From an uncultured beta proteobacterium (GTDB lineage Bacteria > Pseudomonadota > Gammaproteobacteria > Burkholderiales > Burkholderiaceae_C): a stretch of 34,300 nt of DNA. Under the pieces are notes generated by a model, which searched no databases, had not been told where the DNA came from, and saw nothing but the letters and a program-made list of their open reading frames with translations. Both the position numbers and the translations under genes were made by a program. Position 1 is the first letter of the stretch. Each line of letters begins with the position of its first letter. Shown here one piece after another: positions 1-7,719 of the stretch. The stretch spans positions 1 through 34,300 of the forward strand of contig CAITXW010000474.1 in the NCBI GenBank assembly GCA_903896425.1. Direction: 5' to 3'.

Positions 1-1
1 C

Positions 2-742
2 GCGCTGGCACCCGGCGATGTAGCGTGCGTGCTGGCCGAACCGGTGATGACCAATATCGGCATGGTGCTGCCCCAGAGCGGGTTTTGGGAGCAGGCGCAA
101 GCCTTGATTCGTCGCCACGGCGCCATGTTGGTGATGGACGAAACCCACACCATCAGCAGCGGCCCTGGCGGCTATTGTCAAGCCCACGGATTGCGCGCTG
201 ATGCCGTCGTGGTTGGCAAGCCACTCGGTGGTGGAATGCCTTGCGCAGCCTATGGCTTCAGCGCCGAGTTAGCCCAACGCGTGGTGGCAGCCAAACGCAA
301 TGCGCCTGCCGGACATTCGGGCATCGGCACCACCCTGACGGCAAATCTGCTGGCGATGGCTGCCATGCGCGCCACACTGACCGAACTGATGACACCGGCA
401 ACCTACGCGCCCATGCTTGCGCTGGCAACCACGCTTGCGCAGGGCTTGCGTGCGGTCATTGCACAGCACAAGCTGCCGTGGTGCGTGACACAGGTTGGCG
501 CCCGAGCCGAATTCCAGTTTTGTGCAACGCCCCCCGTCAATGGCACACAGGCGGGTCACGCCATGAATCCCGCTCTGGAACACGCCATTCACCTCTACCT
601 GCTCAATCGGGGAGTCTTGATCACGCCGTTTCACAACATGATGTTGATCTGCCCTGACACCACAGCGGACGATGTACGCCTTCTCCTGCGGGCTTTCAAT
701 GCTGCGCTGTCCGAACTTACAGGAGATTCTTTACATGGTTAA
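2..742 (+). CDS. Class III aminotransferase (GSA-aminomutase-like), 3' part
   Basis: This is the C-terminal part of a PLP-dependent class III (omega) aminotransferase of the glutamate-1-semialdehyde aminomutase/aspartate aminotransferase-like group. The frame is open from base 2, before the first possible start (GTG at 29), so the gene begins outside the window. The motif MDETHTISSGPGG carries the Asp that would pair with the PLP pyridine nitrogen, and VVVGKPLGGGMP holds the lysine expected to form the Schiff base. The end is typical of the family. Its stop codon overlaps the start of the next gene by 8 nt (ATGGTTAA), so the two are probably co-translated, and the GntR protein may regulate this gene. 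The substrate cannot be read from the sequence. The fold and PLP lysine are secure; the reaction is not. Confidence 0.88.
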   Translation, partial: ALAPGDVACVLAEPVMTNIGMVLPQSGFWEQAQALIRRHGAMLVMDETHTISSGPGGYCQAHGLRADAVVVGKPLGGGMPCAAYGFSAELAQRVVAAKRNAPAGHSGIGTTLTANLLAMAAMRATLTELMTPATYAPMLALATTLAQGLRAVIAQHKLPWCVTQVGARAEFQFCATPPVNGTQAGHAMNPALEHAIHLYLLNRGVLITPFHNMMLICPDTTADDVRLLLRAFNAALSELTGDSLHG

Positions 743-1472
743 GAGCAGCATCCGGGCGGTGCCTCCCACTTCAACTCAGCAAGACAGCACCTATGCCACG
801 CTGCGCCAGTGGATCACGGTGGGGAAATTCGTCCCCGGTGAACGGCTGAAGATCCGCAGTGTGGCGGCCAGCCTGGGTGTCGGCGAAATGCCGGTGCGTG
901 CCGCGCTGCAACGCCTCGCAGCGGAGGGCGCGCTGGTCAATGTCCCGAATGCCGGCGTCGCGGTGCCACAGCTATCCCGGCCCGAGTTCGATGACTTGCT
1001 GCAGATGCGCATGCTGCTCGAAGGCGAAGCCGCTGAACGCGGCAGTTTGCGGCTCGACGCCGCGCAAAAGCTGACGCTCAAAAAACTATGCCAGCGCATG
1101 GCCAAGGCCTTGAAATCGGGTGATGCTGATGCTTACCTGGTTGCCAATGAAGATTTTCATGTGTTGTTGTATCGCGCGGCCGGCTCCCCCACACTGTTTG
1201 CGCTGATCGACACACTGTGGCTCAAGGCCGGTCCGATTTCAAACCAGCTTTTTGACATACCCCAGGCGAGTGCCGTCCTCAACGATGCACACGGTGACGT
1301 GGTGCGTGCCCTGGCGCACAACGACAGCGCCGCTGTGCGCCGCGCCATCGAAAAGGATATCTTTGTCGCCGGGCAATTCTTGCGGCAACTCTACGACCGG
1401 TATAGAAAACAAACCTGGACGTCGGGACCGGGTCGTCAGCAGGAGCACGTGTCCTGCATAGTTCCTGTATAG
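735..1472 (+). CDS. GntR family regulator, FCD (FadR-type) domain
   Basis: This is a cytoplasmic DNA-binding repressor or activator of the GntR/FadR subfamily, about 245 aa. An N-terminal winged helix-turn-helix (about residues 18-75, with SVAASLGVGEMPVRAALQRL as recognition region) is followed by an alpha-helical FCD ligand-binding domain. The FCD metal-site region is seen at NEDFH and DAHGD; the last usual His appears to be replaced in AIEKDI. I chose ATG 735 because AGGAGA lies 9 nt upstream and because it overlaps the stop of the aminotransferase; an in-frame ATG at 672 would lie deep inside that gene with no ribosome site. FCD regulators usually sense small organic acids and control the adjacent catabolic genes, so the aminotransferase pathway is the likely target (inference). 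Confidence 0.9.
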   Translation: MVKSSIRAVPPTSTQQDSTYATLRQWITVGKFVPGERLKIRSVAASLGVGEMPVRAALQRLAAEGALVNVPNAGVAVPQLSRPEFDDLLQMRMLLEGEAAERGSLRLDAAQKLTLKKLCQRMAKALKSGDADAYLVANEDFHVLLYRAAGSPTLFALIDTLWLKAGPISNQLFDIPQASAVLNDAHGDVVRALAHNDSAAVRRAIEKDIFVAGQFLRQLYDRYRKQTWTSGPGRQQEHVSCIVPV

Positions 1473-1611
1473 TCGCGGCCAAATTAGCAAGGACTGATTG
1501 CCAAACGCTCGGTAACGACTTGCATTGGCGGGGTTGTCGAGATGCGGTCTCCGAAAGACTCCGGTCTGGTCTGCATTGCCTTTGATTGCATGGGAATGAT
1601 GAGGTGATCAG
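1473..1611 (+). other. Intergenic region before the histidine kinase
   Basis: This 139-bp gap separates the GntR gene from the kinase gene. I see no convincing sigma-70 promoter or terminator. The only clear element is a GAGG ribosome site at 1601-1604, 7 nt before ATG 1612. Confidence 0.4.
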
Positions 1612-3870
1612 ATGAATCAGAACTTGTCAATGCTGAACGGGCGACACCTTATGCGCATCCGACTGCTGGTCGTGTCGTTCTTGTGCTGCGCCTGGATCGG
1701 CATGGCGTGTGGCGAGCAGACAGCAACCCCTTTCACGACACAAACGCTTGTCTCTGCCGAGTTGACCAGCCTGACCGGGAAGCAAACCGTTGAGTTGCCC
1801 CACATCTTGCAGTCAGGCGATTTCAATCGCAGCGGCAGCACAGTTCATTACCGCTTGGTGGTCCAATTGCCCAGACAGCCCGATGCAGCGCTGGGGGTTT
1901 TCGTCTCGAAGTTAAGCCTTTCAGGCCGACTGTCCTTGAATGGGGAGGAAGTCGGCTCTTGCGCCGAGGGGCGATTGCAGGATGTACGCTGCCTGAATCA
2001 ACCGAGTCTGTTTGTCCCGCCGAAGGGCGCGTGGCGTGTCGGAGCCAACACGCTCGACTTCGAGATTTACGCCAGTAGCAGGCAGGCCAACGGGTTGACG
2101 CCAGTGCTGGTGGCCGACGCTTATGAACTCCGTCGCGGACCCTATCGAAATAGTTACTTGTTAAAGCAGGAATTAGCCGAAGGCATTACCTGGGTATCGC
2201 TGCTGCTGGGTTTGCTTTCGCTAGCGGCGGCGCTTGTGTTACGCAGTACCTCACTGTATTTCTGGTTTGGTTTAACTTGTGTCAGCAATGCCCTGGTGAA
2301 CCTCAGCTTCTTGATTATTTACCCGCCAGTCAATGGTGACTTGTTCAGCTGGTTCATTTTCGCCAGCCGTATGGCCTCAAGCTGTCTGCTGTTACTGACG
2401 CTTGTGTACCTTTTCGCCAAGGAAGAGAGCTTGCGCTGGCTGCAACGACTGCTTGTGGCTTACTCGATTTTCGGACCGACACTGATCGCCGCCACGAACA
2501 ACAATCGCATGGTGGTGGTGGCCTTGTACGCGCCGCTTGCATTGGTGGCGCTTGGACTGTTGGTTGCCATGGTTCGATGGTCCTGGCAATCACGCCGACC
2601 TTTGCACGTGATAACGACGCTCATGCTCTGCGCTCTGTTTGCCATGGCAATGCTGGACTGGGCGCGACTGGCCGGCCGGGCAGTATTTGATGGCGTGTAC
2701 CTGATTACTTACGGTTACCCAGGCGTGATGCTGATCATTGGTGGCATGCTACTGGGCCTGCTGACTTCCGCCTTGCGCACTTCGCGCGAACTCAGCGCAA
2801 CACTGGAAGAACAGGTTGTCGCCCGAACCAAGGAATTGGGGGGCGCGCTTGAACGAATCGGACAAATGGAGCAGACAACACGTTTGCTGACAGAAAACAT
2901 TCCTGTCGGAACCTACGTGATGGAAACAACGTCAGAAGGTGTGCCACGGTTTACGTTCCTGAGTGAGCGATGGTTGAAGATGCTCGATGTGCGTCGCGAA
3001 GACGTGCTGGCAGACACGAACAGTGGATTTCGCATTGTCCATCCGGATGACTACGATGCCTTCCTGGCGCTCAACATGGAGGTCTTTGCCGAAATCAAGC
3101 CCCTTCACTGGGTAGGTCGAATTGTGGTCAATGGCCAGATTCGATGGCTCAGCGTTGAGTCAGTGCCGCGGCGTTTGGTCCAGGGTGGCGCTGTATGGGA
3201 GGGGGTGATGGTTGACATCACAGCCTACAAAGAGGCGGAAGCCAGTTTGAAATTGGCGAACCAGACCATATTGGCAGCCGAAATTGAACGCTCCAAACAG
3301 GATGAGCGCGAGCGTCTGTTGCAGGACATGCACGACGGATTTGGTTCGCAACTTTCCACTGCCCGGATCATGGCCGAGGAAGGCACCATGACCCAGGCGC
3401 AACTCACGCAAGTCTTGCAGGAATGCATGTCGGACCTGTATCTGGTAGCCGACGCCTTGCGGCAGACCGATCTCACGCTGGAGGATGCCCTCGTTGATTT
3501 CCGCTTTCGCATCGAGCGCCGCTTGTTGGGAATGTCGACGCAGGTTCACTGGAATATTCAGATTGCGCAACTGCCGGAGATCGCACAGCGCATCATCCTG
3601 CAAGTTCTGCGCATCCTCCAGGAGGCACTGAACAACGCACTCAAGCATGCGCAAGCTGGCGCGATCTGGATCGAAGCGCGGTATGAGCCCGAGCACCGCG
3701 CCTTGCTGTTGAGCGTTGCCGATGACGGCGTGGGTTTGCCGACGCCCTTGGTCTATGGACGGGGCTTGCGCAATATTCAGCGCAGGGCGCGCGAAATAGG
3801 GGCGGAACTTTCAATTCCCGCGTCTGAACCAGGCACGCGGATAAGCCTGCGCTTAATCGTTCAAGACTGA
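1612..3870 (+). CDS. Membrane histidine kinase: 7TM-DISM-like, PAS, HisKA_3, HATPase
   Basis: This is a 752-aa sensor histidine kinase. An N-terminal hydrophobic signal (about 12-34) leads to a periplasmic beta-rich sensor of about 150 residues resembling the 7TMR-DISM extracellular domain, then about seven transmembrane helices (roughly 195-395), a short coiled coil, a PAS fold (about 420-540) and a NarX/DesK-type HisKA_3 dimerisation domain. The probable phosphoacceptor is His574 in DMHDGFGSQ. The ATPase domain shows the N box EALNNALKHA (Asn674/675), G1 DDGVG (704-708) and G2 GRGLRNIQ. HisKA_3 kinases pair with NarL-type regulators, and one is encoded convergently only 22 bp away, so they are probably partners. 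ATG 1612 has a GAGG site 7 nt upstream. The ligand is unknown; DISM receptors are thought to bind carbohydrates or other small molecules. Confidence 0.9.
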   Translation: MNQNLSMLNGRHLMRIRLLVVSFLCCAWIGMACGEQTATPFTTQTLVSAELTSLTGKQTVELPHILQSGDFNRSGSTVHYRLVVQLPRQPDAALGVFVSKLSLSGRLSLNGEEVGSCAEGRLQDVRCLNQPSLFVPPKGAWRVGANTLDFEIYASSRQANGLTPVLVADAYELRRGPYRNSYLLKQELAEGITWVSLLLGLLSLAAALVLRSTSLYFWFGLTCVSNALVNLSFLIIYPPVNGDLFSWFIFASRMASSCLLLLTLVYLFAKEESLRWLQRLLVAYSIFGPTLIAATNNNRMVVVALYAPLALVALGLLVAMVRWSWQSRRPLHVITTLMLCALFAMAMLDWARLAGRAVFDGVYLITYGYPGVMLIIGGMLLGLLTSALRTSRELSATLEEQVVARTKELGGALERIGQMEQTTRLLTENIPVGTYVMETTSEGVPRFTFLSERWLKMLDVRREDVLADTNSGFRIVHPDDYDAFLALNMEVFAEIKPLHWVGRIVVNGQIRWLSVESVPRRLVQGGAVWEGVMVDITAYKEAEASLKLANQTILAAEIERSKQDERERLLQDMHDGFGSQLSTARIMAEEGTMTQAQLTQVLQECMSDLYLVADALRQTDLTLEDALVDFRFRIERRLLGMSTQVHWNIQIAQLPEIAQRIILQVLRILQEALNNALKHAQAGAIWIEARYEPEHRALLLSVADDGVGLPTPLVYGRGLRNIQRRAREIGAELSIPASEPGTRISLRLIVQD

Positions 3871-3892
3871 ATTACGAATCCGGTGCATCGGA

Positions 3893-4648
3893 TCAGATCA
3901 AGCCTTGATCGCGGGCTTTCGTCACGGCCTGCATTTGCGAGTTGGCGTCGAGTTTGCGATAGAGGTTGCGAATGTTGTACTGGACCGTTGAGAGGGCAAT
4001 GCCCATGATACGGGCGACCTCTTCGTACTTGTGGCCCTTTGAGAGGTGCTGCAGGGTTTCGAGTTCACGCGGCGACAAATTGTGCTCTGCATTGGCGCTC
4101 GTTCCGAAGGCCCCGCCGGCCATCTTGAACAGGTAGCGTGCCAGGGCCGGGGTGATCGGGTAATTGCCCAGCATCAGTTCCTGAATCGCCTGTGTGATGG
4201 CGGCTTTTGAGTCGCCTTTCAGGATATAGCCCCGTGCACCCGCCCGTATGGCCGCCAGCACGCTGCGCTCGGTTGAAATGACTGAGATCACCATGATCGG
4301 CAGGCTCGGGTATCGCCGGCGCAAGCCCCGAATAACCTCAATGCCTGAAATATCCGGCAGTCCCAGATCGACCAGCGCAAGATCAAGCCCCACCTTGTTG
4401 TCCTCACACAGGCTGAGCGCCTGACTGCCGGTTTGGCAAAAATACGTCTTGCCGTCGATGCCCAGGCTCTCGATGGCCTGGCCGATCACCTGCTCGAACA
4501 GTGGGTTGTCCTCGACCACCAGAATCCGGCGCGGGAAGAAACGAGGGTTATCGGCGTGAATTGGGATTTCTTGACTCATTGCATCGCAACTGTATTTGAA
4601 AAAAACCGACTTGTACCCCCCATGAATATAGGGGCCCCGCATGTTCAT
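3893..4648 (-). CDS. NarL/LuxR-type response regulator
   Basis: This is a two-component response regulator with a receiver domain and a C-terminal LuxR-type helix-turn-helix. The receiver begins at RRILVVEDNP; the phosphorylated Asp is residue 94 in LALVDLGLPD counted from ATG 4648, and the conserved Lys is in GYILKG. The DNA-binding domain runs from NLSPRELETL through VARIMGIALSTVQYNIRNLYRKL. The start is uncertain. ATG 4648 has a good AAAGGA site with a 5-nt spacer but adds a 23-residue leader not typical of the family. ATG 4579 (MSQEIPIH) begins where the family usually begins but has a poor ribosome site. GTG 4666 is also open. Convergent with the HisKA_3 kinase, its likely partner, and divergent from the receptor/HD-GYP pair, which is a plausible target (inference). 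Confidence 0.88.
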   Translation of the reverse strand: MNMRGPYIHGGYKSVFFKYSCDAMSQEIPIHADNPRFFPRRILVVEDNPLFEQVIGQAIESLGIDGKTYFCQTGSQALSLCEDNKVGLDLALVDLGLPDISGIEVIRGLRRRYPSLPIMVISVISTERSVLAAIRAGARGYILKGDSKAAITQAIQELMLGNYPITPALARYLFKMAGGAFGTSANAEHNLSPRELETLQHLSKGHKYEEVARIMGIALSTVQYNIRNLYRKLDANSQMQAVTKARDQGLI

Positions 4649-4773
4649 GCGGTTCCTTTCGATCACAAATTCTAGACAATTCAGAGCGCCTCAAAAAGAC
4701 AATTGCTGCGAAGCTGCTTAGTTTTGAATACCTCCGCCAGAAATACCAGCTGTTCCAACCGAACGGCATCACT
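4649..4773. promoter_or_regulatory. Divergent control region, regulator versus receptor/HD-GYP pair
   Basis: This 125-bp AT-richer gap must hold the promoters of both the response regulator (minus) and the receptor/HD-GYP pair (plus). The regulator has an AAAGGA ribosome site at its 5' end. No pair of consensus -35/-10 hexamers with proper spacing stands out on either strand, which would fit activator-dependent promoters. Confidence 0.35.
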
Positions 4774-5823
4774 GTGAAAAGACTATTACTCCTGTTGGGA
4801 CTTGTTGTCGCATTCGGCCTCGCCTGGAATTGGCTTGACGTAATCGACCTCAAGGTAGTCGGTCAACCGTCCATGACGGGTCCCATTCAAAGCGAATTGG
4901 AAAAACCGTTTTTTGAATCGCTTCGGGAAAAAACCGGCATTCCATTCAAGGTTGAGTACCGCACCATTGACGCTATTGGCTTCAAGGACAACCGGCAGTT
5001 GGCCTTGATGAAAGACGGCGTGTTTGACATGGTTTCCCTCCGGTTCCTGCAAAACAGCGAGGAAGAGCCCAGTATCCTGGGGGTTGATCCGCCAGGTTTG
5101 AATGCCAATTACCAAACAGCCCGCAAGATTTCAGCTGCCTATGCACCTGTACTGGACGAGAATTTGCAGCGCCGGTTTGGCGTGAAATTGCTGGGTATCT
5201 GGCCTTTTGGACCCCAGGTGCTTTTTTGCAACCAAGCCATCAATCACCTCGCCGACTTGAAGGGCCACAAGGTTCGGATCGGAAGTACGATTTTGGCACC
5301 CCTGATTGAATCCATAGGGGCTATCCCGGTTGTTATTCCATTCGATGAGGTTGCCAATGCGCTGGCCCTGAAGATTACAGACTGCGCAATCACAAGTCGC
5401 ATATCCGGCTACTCGGCAAAGTGGCCGGCCCATACGACGCATGTATACCCCATCGCCACGCAGATGGGTCTCAACGGTATCGCCATCCGGCTTGGAATTT
5501 GGAACAACCTGGGCGCGACTCAACAGCAGCGTCTGTCGGACGCTGTCAATACCTACATTGCAAACGTATGGTCCTACTCCGAGCAACTTGACGCTCAAGC
5601 ATCGGACTGCATCCAGGGCAAAGACAGCTGTGCACTGGGTGTGAAGTACAAACTGGTTTCTTCGCCTGTTGCAAATGACGACATCCACTTCATGCGCGAC
5701 TTTGCTTTGACCAAGTCATTGCCGACATGGGCAGAACGCTGTAACCAGCTGTCACCTGATTGCTCGACCCAATGGGAAAAAATCGTTGAGCCGATTCTTG
5801 CGCAGGCCAAACAGCCGTTATGA
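4774..5823 (+). CDS. Orphan TRAP (DctP-like) periplasmic solute receptor
   Basis: This 349-aa protein resembles the DctP family of extracytoplasmic solute receptors of TRAP transporters. It has an N-terminal signal or anchor (KRLLLLLGLVVAFGLAW), then a two-lobed binding-protein fold. The family core is recognisable at LADLKGHKVRIGS, whose Arg matches the carboxylate-binding arginine region of DctP proteins, followed by IPVVIPFDEVANAL. Two Cys pairs near the C terminus (DCIQGKDSC and RCNQLSPDC) could form disulphides. The start is GTG 4774 with only a weak ribosome site. No DctQ or DctM membrane genes are present. Instead the stop overlaps the start of an HD-GYP gene (ATGA), so the receptor probably serves as a sensor and not as an importer part (inference). 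The ligand may be an organic acid. Confidence 0.78.
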   Translation: MKRLLLLLGLVVAFGLAWNWLDVIDLKVVGQPSMTGPIQSELEKPFFESLREKTGIPFKVEYRTIDAIGFKDNRQLALMKDGVFDMVSLRFLQNSEEEPSILGVDPPGLNANYQTARKISAAYAPVLDENLQRRFGVKLLGIWPFGPQVLFCNQAINHLADLKGHKVRIGSTILAPLIESIGAIPVVIPFDEVANALALKITDCAITSRISGYSAKWPAHTTHVYPIATQMGLNGIAIRLGIWNNLGATQQQRLSDAVNTYIANVWSYSEQLDAQASDCIQGKDSCALGVKYKLVSSPVANDDIHFMRDFALTKSLPTWAERCNQLSPDCSTQWEKIVEPILAQAKQPL

Positions 5824-6977
5824 AGTACAGGCACACAAGCGCACATCAGTCGGTCGGATTTGACCTGAATATCGCTACACGCTCGCTTGATATTGTTGTC
5901 GCACTGTCCGCAGTGATCTTTGTACTCAACTTCGCGTTCGAAGTTCTGCAATCCTATGGAGCGTCATTCAGTCACCGGGCCCTGATGCTTGGTTTCATCG
6001 CAACCCTGGGGCTCTGGGCTTTTATTGAGTGTTTGTTGCTGATGAAAGGTCAAGCAAAACAGGTTTTCAAAATACTTCTGGCGCTGCTGGCGATACAAGT
6101 CGTATTGTCGATGACAAGGGCGGGTTGGTTGTACGTGGACTTGCATGCGCCGTCGTCATCCCAACTGCTGCTGGGAATTCCGCATAACAAGTGGCACCTC
6201 CTGTTCCTGATTCCATATATCTTCGTATTCCTTGGAATCCACAAAACGGTTGTAGGTCTGTTTTCCCTGAACGAACGCATCTTTGCGGCCAACAAGGAAA
6301 AGCAGATGCTGATTGCGCTCAATGCGATGGCCATGGCGCGTGACAACGAGACCGGCAATCACATTCTGAGAACTCAAATATATGCGCGAATGCTGGCCCA
6401 GCGTTTGCGGGAAATGGGCTACCACTCGGATGTACTGACCGATGATTTTATTGACCTGATGGTGAAGGCCGCCCCCTTGCACGACATCGGCAAGGTCGGC
6501 GTCCCTGATGCCATCCTGCACAAGAAAGGTGCCCTCACCCCCGACGAGTGGGTGATCATGAAGACACACACCACCATCGGCGAATCCATTCTCACAGCAG
6601 CCGTTAACAAGATGGGAAGGTCTGATGATGTACTCGACAAAGCCATCATGATTGCGGGTGGTCATCATGAGAGATGGGATGGCTCCGGATATCCACGGGG
6701 CCTCAAAGAAGAAGCCATTCCACTGGCTGCGCGCATCATGACTGTTGCCGACATCTATGACGCATTGGTGAGTCGACGTGTTTACAAAGCGAGTTGGACA
6801 CACGAGGAAGCGGTCGCCGAGATAGGGAAAATCAGCGGGGCACAACTCGACCCCCATGTGGCGATGGCCTTTGAACGCGAGGCTGCGCAATTCCGGCGGA
6901 TCGCAATGGAACTGGCTGATGATGGATCGGTGCGCCCTCTATCCGCCGCAATAGTCGTTGAATCGAGCCTGACATGA
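5820..6977 (+). CDS. Membrane HD-GYP phosphodiesterase (c-di-GMP)
   Basis: This 385-aa protein has about four transmembrane helices (roughly 24-44, 54-75, 82-100 and 125-145) and a cytoplasmic HD-GYP domain. The catalytic signatures are intact: LHDIGKVGVPDAIL with His221-Asp222, and HHERWDGSGYP with the GYP triad at 290-292, followed by AARIMTVADIYDAL and SRRVYK. Such domains hydrolyse cyclic-di-GMP at a di- or tri-metal centre. The short loops between the helices leave no large periplasmic sensor, so input may come from the receptor whose gene overlaps this one by 4 nt. A 10-bp stem hairpin lies 14 nt after the stop. The enzyme class is well supported; the link to the receptor is inferred. 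Confidence 0.92.
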   Translation: MKYRHTSAHQSVGFDLNIATRSLDIVVALSAVIFVLNFAFEVLQSYGASFSHRALMLGFIATLGLWAFIECLLLMKGQAKQVFKILLALLAIQVVLSMTRAGWLYVDLHAPSSSQLLLGIPHNKWHLLFLIPYIFVFLGIHKTVVGLFSLNERIFAANKEKQMLIALNAMAMARDNETGNHILRTQIYARMLAQRLREMGYHSDVLTDDFIDLMVKAAPLHDIGKVGVPDAILHKKGALTPDEWVIMKTHTTIGESILTAAVNKMGRSDDVLDKAIMIAGGHHERWDGSGYPRGLKEEAIPLAARIMTVADIYDALVSRRVYKASWTHEEAVAEIGKISGAQLDPHVAMAFEREAAQFRRIAMELADDGSVRPLSAAIVVESSLT

Positions 6978-6990
6978 GTTGTCTGACCTT

Positions 6991-7020
6991 TTGCTGATGC
7001 CTTTAGAACAGCGTCAGCAA
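6991..7020 (+). terminator. Hairpin after the HD-GYP gene
   Basis: TTGCTGATGC at 6991-7000 pairs with GCGTCAGCAA at 7011-7020 (ten pairs, one G-U), around a 10-nt loop. It begins 14 nt after the HD-GYP stop, as a transcript-end hairpin would, but no run of T follows. It may instead be a 3'-end stabiliser or a remnant of the decayed insertion next to it. Confidence 0.45.
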
Positions 7021-7036
7021 TGCGGATTGGATGCCG

Positions 7037-7222
7037 TCAAGTGACCGTCGGCAATGTGGAACCCGGACAACAGATTTCCCCGATTTCAGCATCGTCCATC
7101 AAGCCACTGAGCTTGGGGAACTTGGCACGAAGCTGATCAGCAACCGACCTCCATTGGGTTTTGGCGGCCTCTGCTGTGTCCTGCACAAACACGGCTGGCT
7201 GTATCGAAGCGCGGTTCGCCAC
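7037..7222 (-). pseudogene. Remnant of an IS256-family transposase
   Basis: On the minus strand a 61-codon open stretch contains FVQDTAEAAKTQWRSVADQL and then KFPKLSGLMDDAE. This matches, from memory, the conserved C-terminal part of IS256-family (mutator) transposases, which typically read like WR.VADQLR.K.PKL..LMDEAE before a DVLAYM motif. The similarity stops right after DDAE and the frame then ends. About 45 residues of a protein of about 400 remain, with no DDE catalytic residues, so this is a dead fragment. No terminal inverted repeats were found. An overlapping plus-strand open frame (7031-7282) is its shadow. Confidence 0.6.
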
Positions 7223-7265
7223 CTAAAACGGATGCTGCCGCTCAATTGGCAAAATGTAATCCAAC

Positions 7266-7661
7266 TTAGCCCAGATACTTGACGGCCAGTACCGGACAGG
7301 AGACCGATAGAAGGAGCTCCTGGGCGACGCTGCCCAAGAGGAGTTTGCCGACTGGCGAACGTTTTCTCAGCCCAATGACGAGTACCGATACCTGCAAGGA
7401 CTCTACCAATCCTTCAATCTCTTCGACGGCATTGTGGCCGCGAACGAATTGTTTTACTTCCGCATCGAGACCGCTGTCTGCCAACATTTTTTGCACACGC
7501 TCAAAGTCATGCGCATCAGCAAACGAGGGGTCGCTTTTCATCCCACCCGGGCTGGCGTTGACAACCACCAGGCGCTCGTTGCGACGTTTCGCCATTTCGA
7601 TGCCCTTGTCCAAAGCGGTCTGACCCTCGGGGCGAGGCACATAAGCAACCAGTATCGTCAT
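7266..7661 (-). CDS. Universal stress protein (UspA family)
   Basis: This 131-aa single-domain Usp protein starts with the usual first strand MTILVAYVP and ends with the ATP-binding loop GLRKRSPVGKLLLGSVAQEL followed by CPVLAVK. The Gly/Ser pattern of that loop agrees with the ATP-binding Usp type. It lies 58 bp after livF on the same strand, so it may be the last gene of the liv/CoA operon or have its own promoter in the AT-rich gap; its ribosome site is weak. Usp proteins are cytoplasmic and linked to stress survival. Its role beside a transporter is unknown. Confidence 0.9.
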   Translation of the reverse strand: MTILVAYVPRPEGQTALDKGIEMAKRRNERLVVVNASPGGMKSDPSFADAHDFERVQKMLADSGLDAEVKQFVRGHNAVEEIEGLVESLQVSVLVIGLRKRSPVGKLLLGSVAQELLLSVSCPVLAVKYLG

Positions 7662-7719
7662 GATATTTTTACTTTTCCAAAAAAATTATGGTCGACAAAA
7701 CGAACCGCGCAATGCCGGC

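Noticed and set aside
3878-3893. Terminator between kinase and regulator genes (ATCCG/CGGAT)
   Set aside because: Only a 5-bp stem with no T tract on either strand.
7662-7719. Possible terminator after livF (small GC hairpin and T-rich stretch)
   Set aside because: The stem is only about four to six pairs with a bulge, overlaps the stop codon, and the T-rich part is too far away.
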